From positions 6,243 through 28,351 of the forward strand of contig NW_014579575.1 in assembly GCF_000485595.1 (NCBI RefSeq): 22,109 nt of DNA, given 5' to 3'. How positions within the stretch are numbered: position 1 is the stretch's first letter; each line of letters starts with the position of its first letter. The notes under the pieces are model-generated. The model saw nothing but the letters and a program-made list of their open reading frames with translations, had not been told where the DNA came from and made no database searches. Source of the stretch: Priapulus caudatus. Its lineage: Eukaryota > Priapulida > Priapulimorpha > Priapulimorphida > Priapulidae. This document shows positions 9,925 to 18,179 of this stretch, in pieces. Both the position numbers and the translations under genes were made by a program.

Positions 9925-10433
9925 GATTATTGTTTAGGCGGTTGACGTGCTCGATCTCTTTCCCTACGTGAGATGGTAGAGATCGAGCTGGGAGGAGCGC
10001 ACAGGCGGAATGTGTAGTGGGAATGATTGAAGTAGTTATAATAGTGAAGGCAGTTGACTGCATGCTTACTGACGCTATGTTGAATAATTATTGTAAGGCT
10101 AGTGTAAGTGACGACGTCCAAGCTTTGTGAATTGTCTTAGTCGCGCGTTAAGACTGTCGACTGTCTCTATATGATTTCTCACCAGTACTGATCCGAGTTT
10201 TGATAGTTTACTGATTGCATCTATGCTTTAGAACCACCTGGCTCACGCTGTCCTCTTTATACAGCCACGAAAGTATACGAAGCTAGTCAGTAATACAAAA
10301 AGTCCAAGGATGACTCAGAAAATCCGAAACAGAACACCGAGTAAACTTTCCACAAGAACGGATCAGGACTCCAAAATCCCAACTTATAATACACGGCGAG
10401 ATCTACTGTCTGTGCTAGTGAAACAATTAGTTT

Positions 10434-11177
10434 ATGTATTTACATTCGGTTTCGTCAAGTGTTGACCTATTTTCCTTTAATAAGCTGCGCCGCTCGTGTT
10501 TAATCGATAGATCTTGCGGACTCTGTATTTTCGACGACCTTACATCGTATAGACTAGCGCATCAAATTTACTTGTATGTTCTTTTCTTCTTCATTTTTAT
10601 TTTAAGTTTACCGACCGTACTGTTGTGTCGCAAAGACGCTGCTGCTCCCCACGACGCGAAAACAGACCCGGACGGAATCGGCGCGCGGTCAGACTGCTTT
10701 CTATACATTCTGGCATTCATGTCGGCTCGTGGTGCGTCACCCCTCGCTATCAACTCGCTTCGTCCGTCGCGGCGATCGTTCGGCTTCACGATCTGCGCAC
10801 GCCGACCAACATCGTGCTTGGCGAGGCCTGGCTCTCTGACTGTCGTACTCAGTCACAGCTTAATGGCGTTTCGTCAGACTCGCCGTCTACCCTGCATCCG
10901 GGCCTCACCTCCTGCTGTGCGCTGCTCTTATTCTCTAGTTCTTCTTCGTGAACGCGCGAAATCTCTACCATTACGTTCATCGGCCTTCACTGCATTAATC
11001 CTAGAAATCGTCAGTCGATCCACCGTCGACAAGATGGGACGTGCGCGTGAAAATCTATCCGCAACAACGAACAAGGCGCTGGGATTAAAAAGCAAAAATC
11101 TCGGTGACGAAGCGTCGCTGTTTCTCTTAGCTCTACCGGTCTCATCCTCGTATAGCCTGTATCTCTCCAGAAGCTAA
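10434..11177 (+). other. 247-codon open frame of doubtful status
   Basis: This is the longest frame in the window not made of simple repeat. Its first ~60 codons are degraded U sequence, including a Phe/Leu/Ile-rich hydrophobic run from the CTTCTTCATTTTTATTT block. The middle comes from the GC-rich insert, and its tail is again degraded U. No domain, catalytic motif or credible signal architecture is recognised, and the composition is Ser/Arg/Leu rich. GC-rich DNA has few stops by chance, and a second frame of 108 codons overlaps it. I regard it as probably non-coding. Confidence 0.12.
10640..11130. other. GC-rich block inserted in U copy B, origin unknown
   Basis: Copies A and E pass from AAAACTACTGTAGTACGCAC to CTCTAGCTCTACTGC in about 60 bp. 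Copy B has about 490 extra bases between the corresponding points. The block is clearly richer in GC and CG dinucleotides than the AT-rich U sequence around it. I found no inverted repeats or target duplication at its edges. It could be an inserted element fragment, a bacterial or vector contaminant caught in a chimeric read, or low-quality sequence. Confidence 0.45.
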
Positions 11178-11510
11178 TATTAAGAATCGTTTGCTTGTTA
11201 AAATGGTGTTCTGATCTGGGTGATCGTGGACGATATTATATCTTGACTCCGAGCAATCACAGTATAGAGGACATTAGTTCTCGGTTTTGGACACTCCTAT
11301 CGGATCGCGAGCCAAGAAAATCTGGTTAAGTTATAATAGTAATGGAATTAAGAACGCTTTCCGTGATCCTGATTGTCAGGTTAATTGGTATTTTTGAAAG
11401 AAGTGAAAACGTTAACCCCGTTCCGAAACAGTCAAATTCTGCCAATAGGTGGCTCTAATTGGAGTCGACTCTGCCGTGTTCAGCGCTAAAGAGACGGACG
11501 CTAACAGATG

Positions 11511-11845
11511 CTTGTTTGTTCACAGCGTTTACAGCTTTCCGTGGATGGTGGTGATACGGTGTAGCCACCTGTATAGAACGGCCACCTGTATAGAACGGCC
11601 ACCTGTCTGTTCACAGCGTTCACAGCTTCCCGTGGATGGTGGAGATACGGTGTAGCCACCTGTATAGAACGGCCACCTGTCTATTCACAGCGTTCACAGC
11701 NACCATCCACGGGAAGCTGTTACCCCTGTATAGAACGGCCACCTGTCTGTTCACAGCGTAGCCACAGCGTTCACAGCTTTCCGTGGATGGTGGAGATACG
11801 GTATAGAACGACCACTTGTCTGTTCAACAACGGCCAACTGTAACG
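11511..11845 (-). repeat. 74-bp satellite array, reverse orientation (right arm of copy B), mosaic
   Basis: Reverse monomers start next to U copy B with the inner variant CTTTCCGTGGATGG. The array contains an N at 11701 followed by about 22 bp in forward orientation (ACCATCCACGGGAAGCTG), then returns to reverse. At its right end the junction phrase CAACGGCCAACTG is the inverted form of CAGTTGGCCGTTG seen before U in copy E. U copy C then follows directly, without spacer or forward array. Confidence 0.9.
11701..11701. other. Assembly N at an orientation switch
   Basis: The satellite is in reverse orientation before the N and forward for about 22 bp after it. This is probably an assembly join. 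Confidence 0.8.
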
Positions 11846-11926
11846 ATTTTAGTAGCCTCCCTACTCTTCCCTCCGTGAGATGTACGTGTCCGGTTGAGGA
11901 GCCACAGCGATATATATGTGTGTATG
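11846..11926 (+). repeat. U core repeat, copy C, left part
   Basis: AACGATTTTAGTAGCCTCCC through GCGATATATATGTGTGTATG matches copy A 2761-2846 base for base over most of its length. It is cut by the LTR element at TATG (11923-11926). Confidence 0.9.
11923..11926 (+). repeat. Left target-site duplication TATG
   Basis: TATG lies immediately before TGTAG of the LTR element and is repeated at 13788-13791. Copy A has one uninterrupted TATG at 2843-2846, giving the empty site. Confidence 0.88.
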
Positions 11927-12296
11927 TGTAGGCCCGTGAGATCTCCGACAAACACTATTTCTCACACCGCCTAGGTGATTAACGAAACTGACAGAGGACA
12001 GCTCTGCTGACCACCAAACACATGCTTACGGGTCATAAATAAATCAGCATTGTCGCAAGGCGGTCAATAAACGAGGCCACCCCATACGTGTCCCGCAGAT
12101 GTCATTAGGGTTCTCCCTTAATGACAGGCGGTGGCGGCACGGACGGGGTTCGACGGCCTTCACAATGACCGCCGCGCGGTAACGAGGTCGGGGGAGACGG
12201 ATAAAAGGGAGAGTTTGAGTGAGTTCGAGAGAGACCTCGCCTACGAGTTGGCACGTGTACACTGTCACCATCCGTGCTTAGAATAAACCTATCAGT
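11927..12296 (+). repeat. Left LTR (3' end missing)
   Basis: It begins TGTAGGCCCG and contains a TATA-like GATAAAAG at 12200-12207 and a poly(A) signal AATAAA at 12282-12287. It matches the right LTR to CCTATCAGT and then departs into GCCGGGTCGGG. The ~73-bp tail present in the right LTR is absent, as is any obvious tRNA-complementary primer-binding site starting with TGG. The break falls about 9 nt after AATAAA, close to where an R/U5 boundary would be expected. Confidence 0.85.
12200..12207 (+). promoter_or_regulatory. TATA-like element in left LTR
   Basis: GATAAAAG lies about 80 bp upstream of AATAAA, and the same octamer is at 13618-13625 in the right LTR. Its position within the LTR suits a U3 promoter. 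The role is inferred from layout only. Confidence 0.4.
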
Positions 12297-12859
12297 GCCG
12301 GGTCGGGCCGGGGCGGTGTCGGGTTGCCACAACCGACCTCACGGTCGCCACCCCATGGGGACCCTTTCGCCGCGGTCGGACGCAAACGACATCGGGTTGC
12401 AGGGGGCCTACTTGGATGGCTACTAAGTTGGTTTGTTGTCGCTGGTTTGCATGGCTTCGCCATTAGGCGGGGTTATCAAGTAGGTAAGGGCAAACTGTCC
12501 CTTCTTCCTTTTCCCCGCAGTCTAACGGGTTCTGGCAGAGTACCGAAATAAACAAACAGGTATTTTCCCTCTTTTTTTTTTAAATTACAAGATAAAATTG
12601 TATTTCATGTAAACTGTTTTCTAAAAATCTTCTTACTATTATTTGGTTTGTTTTCGCATATGGTTCTCACGTTATTGTTGTGCACGGCAATACGCGAACT
12701 TTGATATGAAATTTATAACCTTTGCGCGAATTTTCACTTTTCTATACACATTGTGAGTTTTGATCCACGCAGTTAAAATAACATTATAACCAGAACCTAT
12801 CATAATTTCGGACGCGAGTTATAACGTTTGTACGTGTCCTTTAATAGTATATGCCATCT

Positions 12860-13060
12860 CTTTTAACTGTTGTGCAGTCTATATTACGCGATACGCGATG
12901 GGTGACGGTTCGACATATGATTATCATCGTACATTTTATAAATACATTTTTTAACGAACAGTATATGATGCGATTGGTGACGGTTTGACATACGATATAA
13001 TCGTAAATTTTGAAATTGTAATGCACAGTATATCACGCGATGGGTGACGGGACGACGCGA
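12860..13060. repeat. Three diverged tandem repeats (67-75 bp) in the LTR element interior
   Basis: The core (G/A)CAGTATAT..CGCGATGGGTGACGG occurs three times, with GTGACGG at 12902, 12977 and 13044, spaced 75 and 67 bp. Each of the first two is followed by a GACATATGAT/GACATACGAT phrase and AT-rich filler. The function is unknown; repeats between gene and LTR are found in some retroelements. Confidence 0.7.
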
Positions 13061-13284
13061 GAATTACGGAACGATATTATACACGGGTATTTGGTATTAT
13101 ATTATCATTGAGTCTAATCGAGTTGAAATGTATTGAATGGTATTGAAATGAATTGTATGGTATTAGTTGACATGTTACGCGGTGGCGGCTACAAGGAACA
13201 CTAGAGGAAGCTTATACATTTAAACGGTTGCAATTTTTCGGTAAAATTTTTTTCCGTAATCGTTTTTTCGGTAAATCAGTTTCT

Positions 13285-13325
13285 CCAGTCAGGAGACTGG
13301 TATGAAGCCGATAAATATCGACTTC
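13285..13325 (+). other. Two hairpins upstream of the purine tract
   Basis: CCAGTC-AGGA-GACTGG (13285-13300) is a perfect 6-bp stem. GAAGCCGATAAATATCGACTTC (13304-13325) pairs GAAG/CTTC and CGATA/TATCG with one mismatch, and is followed by TTTTT. The tight placement before the right LTR suggests an RNA structure near the 3' end of the element transcript, by inference only. Confidence 0.55.
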
Positions 13326-13330
13326 TTTTT

Positions 13331-13344
13331 AGGGCAGGGTGAAA
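13331..13344 (+). promoter_or_regulatory. Polypurine-tract candidate
   Basis: AGGGCAGGGTGAAA lies directly against the TGTAG start of the right LTR and follows TTTTT. It is the expected position for the plus-strand primer of reverse transcription. The C and T interruptions make it imperfect. Confidence 0.55.
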
Positions 13345-13787
13345 TGTAGGCCCGTGAGATCTCCGACAAACACTATTTCTCACACCGCCTAGGTGATTAA
13401 CGAAACTGACAGAGGACAGCTCTGCTGACCACCAAACACATGCTTACGGGTCATAAATAAATCAGCATTGTCGCAAGGCGGTCAATAAACGAGGCCACCC
13501 CATACGTGTCCCGCAGATGTCATTAGGGTTCTCCCTTAATAACAGGCGGTGGCGGCACGGACGGGGTTCGACGGCCTTCACGATGACCGCCGCGCGGTAA
13601 CGAGGTCGGGGGAGACGGATAAAAGGGAGAGTTTGAGTGAGTTCGAGAGAGACCTCGCCTACGAGTTGGCACGTGTACACTGTCACCATCCGTGCTTAGA
13701 ATAAACCTATCAGTTGTTTACCGTTTACACCATCGTTACGTCTACTATCTACGAGTACTATCTACAAGCGTACATCTAGAGGCTACA
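13345..13787 (+). repeat. Right LTR (full length, 443 bp)
   Basis: It starts TGTAGGCCCG and ends GAGGCTACA, giving TGTAG/CTACA terminal inversion. It holds GATAAAAG at 13618 and AATAAA at 13700-13705. The last ~73 bp (13715-13787), not present in the left LTR, contain TACTATCTAC twice, 13 bp apart. The TATG duplication follows at 13788. Confidence 0.85.
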
Positions 13788-13915
13788 TATGTATATATAT
13801 CAGTGGACAGTTACTGCATGCTTACTCCGTTTATATTGTGTTAGTGTGTTGCGTGCGGTTTTTTTTATGCATTTCATTATATACCGAGTTTTGTTACTGT
13901 TGCTATCTATGATCA
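13788..13915 (+). repeat. U core repeat, copy C, right part (truncated)
   Basis: TATGTATATATATCAGTGG onward continues U exactly where the left part stopped, duplicating TATG. It follows copy A up to TTGCTATCTATG (about position 2964 of copy A) and then jumps into forward satellite (GTGGATGCTGTGAACGC). The distal ~650 bp of U, including the MITE candidate, are lost. Confidence 0.88.
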
Positions 13916-15506
13916 CGCGTGGATGCTGTGAACGCTGTGACAACAAACAAGGTCCCCGTCGTTCGTATACAGTGTGGCGTTTATACTGGGCTACACCGTT
14001 ATCAACCACCATCACGCGAAGCTGTGAACTACTGTGAACAGATCCAGGTTGGTCGTTCTTATACAGGTTGGTCGTCCTATACATGTGGGCTTATACCATA
14101 TCACCACCATCCACTGGGAAGCTTGTGAACAGTATATGGTGACCGTTCTAATACAGTTTGGCCTCTACCGTATGCCACCGATCCACGGAGCTGTTAACGC
14201 TGGTGAACAGACAGGTGGTCGCGTTCTATCCAGGTGGCTACACGTATTTTCCTCCACCATCCACGGAGAGCTGTGAACGCTGTTGAGCAGGACAGGTGGT
14301 CGTTTTCATAAGGTGGCGGCTACACCGTTATCCCCACCATTCCCGGGGAAGCTTGTGTGGAACGCTGCGAACAGACAGGTGGCCGTTCTAAACAGGTGTC
14401 TACCCGTATTACCACCATCTCACTGTGGAAGTGTGGAACAGACAGGTGGCCGTTCTATATCAGCGTTGGATCCACACGTTATTCCCCACATCCTCATCGG
14501 CGAAAGCTGTTCACCGCTGTGTGACAGACAGGTGCTCGTTATACAGGTGGCTACACGTATTCTCCACCATTCCACGGAAGCTGTGATACGCTGTGAACAG
14601 ACAGTGTGGTCGTTTCTATTACAGATGGCTACACCGTATCATCCTACCATCCACGGAAAGCTCGTTGAACGCTGCTGAACAGACAAAAGTGCGTCGTTCT
14701 ATACTGTGCGTCTATACAGTGGTGGCTACACCGTATCCCCACCATCCACGGGAAGCTTGTGAACGCTGGTGAACTAAGACAGTGTGCGCGTTCTATACAG
14801 GCGGTGATCCGTCCTATACATGTTGGCTACACCGTTATCACCTTACCATCCACGGGAAGGCTCGGAGCTGGGGAAAGACCACCCGGTGGCCGTTCTATAC
14901 AGGTGGTTCGTCATATTACAGGTGGCCTGACACCGCTAATCAACACCTATCCACGGGAAGCTGTGACGCTGTGAACATTACAGGTGGGTCCGTTCTATTA
15001 CTAAGGCACCTACACCGTATCCCCACCATTCCACGGATGAGCTGTAAACGCTGTGTGAACAGACAGGTCGGCCGTTCTATACAGGTGGCTTACAACCGTT
15101 ATCCACCACATCCCAGGAGCAGCTGTGACACGCTGTGAAGCAGACAGGTGGTCGTTCTTATACAGTGGTCGTCTATACTGTGGCTACACTCGGTATCACC
15201 CATCCACGCGGAAGCTATGTGAACGCTGGGAACAGACAGGTGGCCGTTCTATACAATGTGGGACCCCCCGTATTACCACCAGTATCCACGGGTAAGCTGG
15301 CTGAATCAGGACAGGTTGGCCGTTTCTATAACAGGTTGGCTCCACCGTATCCACACCATCTACGGCGAAGCTGTTAACGCTGTGACAGACAGGTTGGCAG
15401 TTCCTATACAGGTGGCTACCCGGTATCTCCACCATCTCACGAAGCTGTAACGCTGTCGAAACTAGACAAGTGGGTCTGTTCTTACTACCCAAGTTGGCCC
15501 CGATGC
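13916..15506 (+). repeat. 74-bp satellite array, forward orientation, insertion-noisy
   Basis: About 20 monomers are recognisable, but almost each one carries several single-base insertions or deletions relative to clean arrays. Examples are CAGGTTGGTCG for CAGGTGGTCG and ACACCGTTATC for ACACCGTATC. Insertions outnumber substitutions, which is the signature of uncorrected single-molecule long reads. Variant monomers appear in the same order as in clean arrays elsewhere, for example GCTGGGAACAG then CGTATTACCACC then GGCTCCACC near 15215-15345. Confidence 0.9.
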
Positions 15507-15626
15507 GTTGTAGCTGATTTTAGTGCCTTCCCTACTCTTCCCTTCTGCTAGATGGTACCCCCCCGCTGTCCGGTTGAGGAGCCACGCGATCATTATATAT
15601 GTGCTGTATGATATGGTGTCAGGACA
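15507..15626 (+). repeat. U core repeat, copy D (first ~115 bp only)
   Basis: GTTGTAGCTGATTTTAG through GTCCGGTTGAGGAGCCACGC to CAGGACA follows the start of U with small indels, equivalent to 2756-2864 in copy A. It stops at GGACA-like sequence, where the 14-bp minisatellite begins. Confidence 0.85.
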
Positions 15627-15965
15627 CATACCCCCGCGACAATCACCCCCTGGACAAGTTACCCGCGAACAATTTACCCGGACAATTTACCCCCCATAAG
15701 CCATTTACCCCATGCCATTCACCCCCCGGACAATCAACCCCCCGGCACAATTACCCCCGGACATTTACCCCCCGGCATTTACCCCCCGTGACAATCACCC
15801 CCTGGACATTTTCCCCCTGGACAATTACCCCCGCCGACAATTACCCCCGGACATTTACCCCCGGACAATTACCCCCGGGACATTTACCCCCGGACAATCA
15901 CGCTCTCACCCCGGACAATTACCCCCCGGACATTTACCCCCCGGAACAATTCCCCCGCGACATTT
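15627..15965 (+). repeat. 14-15-bp minisatellite, left arm
   Basis: This is a tandem run of two alternating variants, ACCCCCGGACAATT and ACCCCCGGACATTT, with length noise in the C run. It encodes Pro-rich frames only because of the repeat. It begins directly after a GGACA at the end of U copy D. Confidence 0.9.
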
Positions 15966-16014
15966 TACTTCACTTGCCTGTGTTTATTATTCATTGTTTG
16001 ACAGTGATACATGC

Positions 16015-16750
16015 AGGAGGTCGATGGAGGAGGCTGAAGAAGGTGCCTGCGTTAAAGGAGCCGAGTGGGCGGAGAAGTGTGAGGGAACCGAGAACTAAGA
16101 AAAGAGATCGGGAGAAGTGTGCATGGAGCCTGACGATGGGGCAGGAGGAGAGGAAGTTGAGAGCGAGGAGAGGTGTGGAAGAGTGAGGAGTGAGGAGTGA
16201 GGAATGAGGAGAGGATTAGAGTGAGTGTGGAGGGGAGGAGGGAGAACATGGCGGAGGGAAGGTGGCGGAAGAGGAGGGGAGAAGGGTGTGGTAGAGGAGA
16301 GGAGGAGGCGGGTGGGAGAAGGAAAGCGGAGGGGCCAGTGTGGAGGGGAGGGAGAAGGTGCCGTGGCGGAGGAGGAGAGGAGGAAGAGGAGGAAGGAGGA
16401 GGAGAGGGGGGCGAACATGTCCGGGGAGAAGTGTTGGAGGAGGAGGGAGGGAGAAGAGAGGAGCGAGGATAGTGGGGAGGAGGAGGAGGCTAGGAGGAAT
16501 GAGGTAGTGAGGGAGGTGGAGGAGTAGGGGTGCTCGAGAACGTTGGGGAGAAGGTATGTGCGAGGAGGAGGGGGTGAGAAGTGTGGAGGAGGAGGAGGAG
16601 GCAGGGGGGTTGGGGGAGAAGGATAGCGAGGGCCAGGTGCGTAGAGGGGAGGGAGGAATGGTGGTGTGAGGTAGGAGAGGTAGGGATTGATGGTGGAGGA
16701 GGGGGGAGGAGGAGGAGGAGAGGGGGACGTGGATGAGTTAGGGAGTAGAG
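16015..16750 (+). repeat. Purine-rich tract (GGAGGA/GAGGAG), left arm
   Basis: About 735 bp is dominated by G and A on the plus strand, with repeated GAGGAGGAGG and GAGGGGAGGGAGAAGG phrases. A longer unit echoes at about 297 bp: GAAGGAAAGCGGAGGGGCCAG near 16319 and GAAGGATAGCGAGGGCCAGG near 16617. The Glu/Arg/Gly-rich frames are composition artefacts. Confidence 0.9.
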
Positions 16751-16756
16751 GCGCCG

Positions 16757-17533
16757 CCTCTCTTACTTCCTCCCTCCCCCACCTTCCTCTCCTCGTCCTT
16801 CCCTCTCCTCCTCCACCTTCATCTCCTCTCCTCCTCTCCTTCCCTCCACCTTTCCCCCTCCACCCCTTCATTCTCCGCCACCTTTTTCCCCCGTTCTCCC
16901 CCTCCTCCTCCATCTCACTCTCCTTCTCCTCCACCTCCTCCTCCTTCTCCTTCCTCCTTCACCACCACCTTCTCCCCTCCTCCACCACCTGGGCCTCCCC
17001 TACCTCCTCCCTTCTCTTACCTCTCACCTCCTCTTCTCTCTTCTCCTCTTCCTCCTCTCCTCCTCCTCTCCTCCTCCACCCTCCTCTCACGTCTCTTCAC
17101 TCTCCTTCCTGCTCCTCCACCAACTCTTCTTCCCTCCTTCTTCTACCCATTCTCCTTTGTCCTCTACTCCTCCTCTCCTCCCCCCTCCACCTTTCCCCCC
17201 TCCTCCTTCCTCTAGCTCTTCTGCCCCCTCCTGCTCACACCTTCTCCCCACGTTCTCCACCCTCCTCCTCTCCCCCTCCTTCCTCCTTCCCCCTTCTCCT
17301 CCGTTCCATCGCACTCTCCTCTTCCTCTCTTCCTCTCCTCCTCCTTCCTTCCTCCTTCTCTCCACCTTCTCCCCCTCCTACATTCCCCATCCACGTTCTT
17401 CCCACGTTCTCCCCCTCCTCCTCCTCCACCTCTCTCATTCCTCCGCTCACCTCTCTCCTCCTCCCTCCATCCACCCCCTCCACCTTCTTCCCCCCTCCTC
17501 CTCCACCAACCTTCTTCCCTCCTCCTCACCTCC
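16757..17533 (-). repeat. Pyrimidine-rich tract (CTCCTCC), right arm
   Basis: About 775 bp is dominated by C and T on the plus strand, the strand-mirror of the preceding purine tract. The 297-codon open frame across it is Ser/Pro/Leu only and is a low-complexity artefact. It ends at CCTGCCTGTTATCCC, the inverted linker. Confidence 0.9.
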
Positions 17534-17581
17534 TGCCTGTTATCCCTGTTCATACATGTATAATTAAACACGCAAGCTGAT

Positions 17582-18010
17582 GTAAATGTCCGGAGGTTAA
17601 TTGTCCGGGGGGGTAAATGTCCGGGCGGTAATTTTCCGCGGGTAATGTCGGGAGGTGATTGTGCCGGGGGGCTGTTGATTGTCCGGGGGTAAATGTCCGG
17701 GGGGTAAATGTCCGGGGCGGTAATTGTCCAGGGGGTAAATATGTCCGGGGCTGGTGAATTGTCCGGGGGGTAATGTCGAGGGGGTATACTGTCCGGGGGG
17801 TAATTGTTCGGGCTGGTAAAGTCCGGGGGTTGTTTGTCGTGGGTTAATTGTCCGGGGGGTATTGTTCCGTGGGGGTAAATGGTCCCGGCGGTAATTGTCG
17901 CCCCCCGGAGTAAAATGGGCATGCGGGGGTAAATGGCATGGGGGTATTGTCCGGGGGGTAATTGTCCGGGGGTAATTGTCAGGGGGGGGTGATTAGTCCG
18001 GGGGTATTTG
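17582..18010 (-). repeat. 14-15-bp minisatellite, right arm (inverted)
   Basis: A tandem GGGGGTAAATGTCC/GGGGGTAATTGTCC run, the reverse complement of the left-arm minisatellite, with frequent indels. It ends at GGTATTTGTCTAGACC, where the AAATGGGA spacer of cassette E begins. Confidence 0.9.
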
Positions 18011-18014
18011 TCTA

Positions 18015-18179
18015 GACCACAAACTGATGGTAGACAAAATGGGAATGGAGTGGATTTTTAGTGTAGGCCAATTGGGAGTATGCGAAATGGGTGTAGACAT
18101 TTCTCTCTCTTTTGCTATAGACGAAATGGGAATTCCGCCGTAGGCGAAATGGGAGTAGGCCAACTGGGCATAAACCCAC
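18015..18179 (+). repeat. Cassette spacer with degenerate AAATGGGA repeats (cassette E)
   Basis: From ACAAACTGATGGTAG to AACCCACCGTATAACCACC it is identical, or nearly so, to 4007-4172. It leads into forward satellite with the same first monomer variant (CCACGGGACGCTG). The two copies define a shared cassette left border. Confidence 0.85.

Larger units (their letters stand above)
9925..11510 (+). repeat. U core repeat, copy B (heavily degraded, expanded)
   Basis: Ordered islands of U are present: GACGTGCTCGATC/CCCTACGTGAGATG near 9945-9975, TGACTGCATGCTTACT at about 10055, GTCAAGTGTTGACC at about 10453, CTTCTTCATTTTTATTT at about 10586, CTTAGCTCTAC at about 11133, and GTGAAAACGTTAACCCCG at about 11403. 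The last 110 bp are almost perfect. The interval from CAGTT-ACTGCATGC to GTCAAGTG is about 400 bp here against about 260 bp in copy A, so insertions dominate. A further ~490 bp GC-rich block is inserted at about 10640-11130. The gradient from bad to perfect toward the right suggests a low-quality read end as much as evolutionary decay. Confidence 0.7.
12297..13344. other. Internal region of the LTR element, no coding capacity
   Basis: The first ~260 bp are GC-rich with an open frame of about 75 codons lacking an ATG start or recognised motif. GTAAGG near 12484 followed by CTTCTTCCTTTTCCCCGCAG ending at about 12521 resembles a very short intron or a splice acceptor. The rest is AT-rich and holds a threefold 67-75-bp repeat. 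Near the right end are two hairpins and a purine tract. No reverse transcriptase motif is present in any frame. Confidence 0.7.
11927..13787 (+). mobile_element. Non-autonomous LTR retrotransposon, 1.86 kb, nested in U copy C
   Basis: Two direct repeats (11927-12296 and 13345-13714) agree over 370 bp with only two differences, both G/A transitions (12123/13541 and 12164/13582). The element begins TGTAG and ends CTACA, and is flanked by the 4-bp duplication TATG; the empty target is visible in U copy A. The plus orientation follows from the promoter-like and poly(A) signals in the LTRs and a purine-rich tract before the right LTR. The ~1-kb interior encodes no gag, protease, reverse transcriptase or integrase, so it must have moved with proteins from another element. 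The interior size fits a TRIM/LARD-like or internally deleted derivative. The superfamily cannot be assigned; a 4-bp duplication is compatible with Ty3/Gypsy or BEL-Pao. The left LTR lacks the last ~73 bp of the right one. Confidence 0.87.
15627..18010. repeat. 2.4-kb imperfect inverted structure (hairpin-capable)
   Basis: The left side is minisatellite (CCCCCGGACAATTA type), then a ~50-bp linker, then a purine-rich tract. The right side is a pyrimidine-rich tract, then the linker reverse-complemented, then the minisatellite reverse-complemented. The linkers match clearly across strands: CTTGCCTGTGTTTATTATTC on the left, and GCTTGCGTGTTTAATTAT as the complement of the right. The centre is AGAGGCG-C-CGCCTCT at 16747-16761, with essentially no spacer. 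The inner purine and pyrimidine arms share composition and some phrases but do not align exactly. Confidence 0.75.

Noticed and set aside
12324-12551. 75-codon frame in the LTR element interior as a gag remnant
   Set aside because: It has no ATG start and no zinc-knuckle Cys/His pattern or other gag motif; the GC-rich segment makes chance open frames likely.
13345-13714. Treating the two 370-bp copies as complete LTRs ending at CCTATCAGT
   Set aside because: That boundary gives no CA terminus with a matching target duplication; extending the right copy to CTACA at 13787 gives TG...CA ends, a TATG duplication and exact agreement with the empty site.
15599-16186. Pro-rich 195-codon frame resembling a repeat protein
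   Set aside because: It is a 14-15-bp minisatellite read through; the C-run length varies and shifts the frame, so no protein repeat is maintained.
16095-16934. 279-codon minus-strand open frame
   Set aside because: It spans the inverted purine/pyrimidine tracts, switching from Glu/Gly/Arg to Ser/Pro/Leu at the centre; this is a composition artefact.
16687-17580. 297-codon plus-strand open frame
   Set aside because: It is almost only Ser, Pro and Leu from a CTCCTCC tract, with equally long frames in other phases and on the other strand; low complexity explains it.
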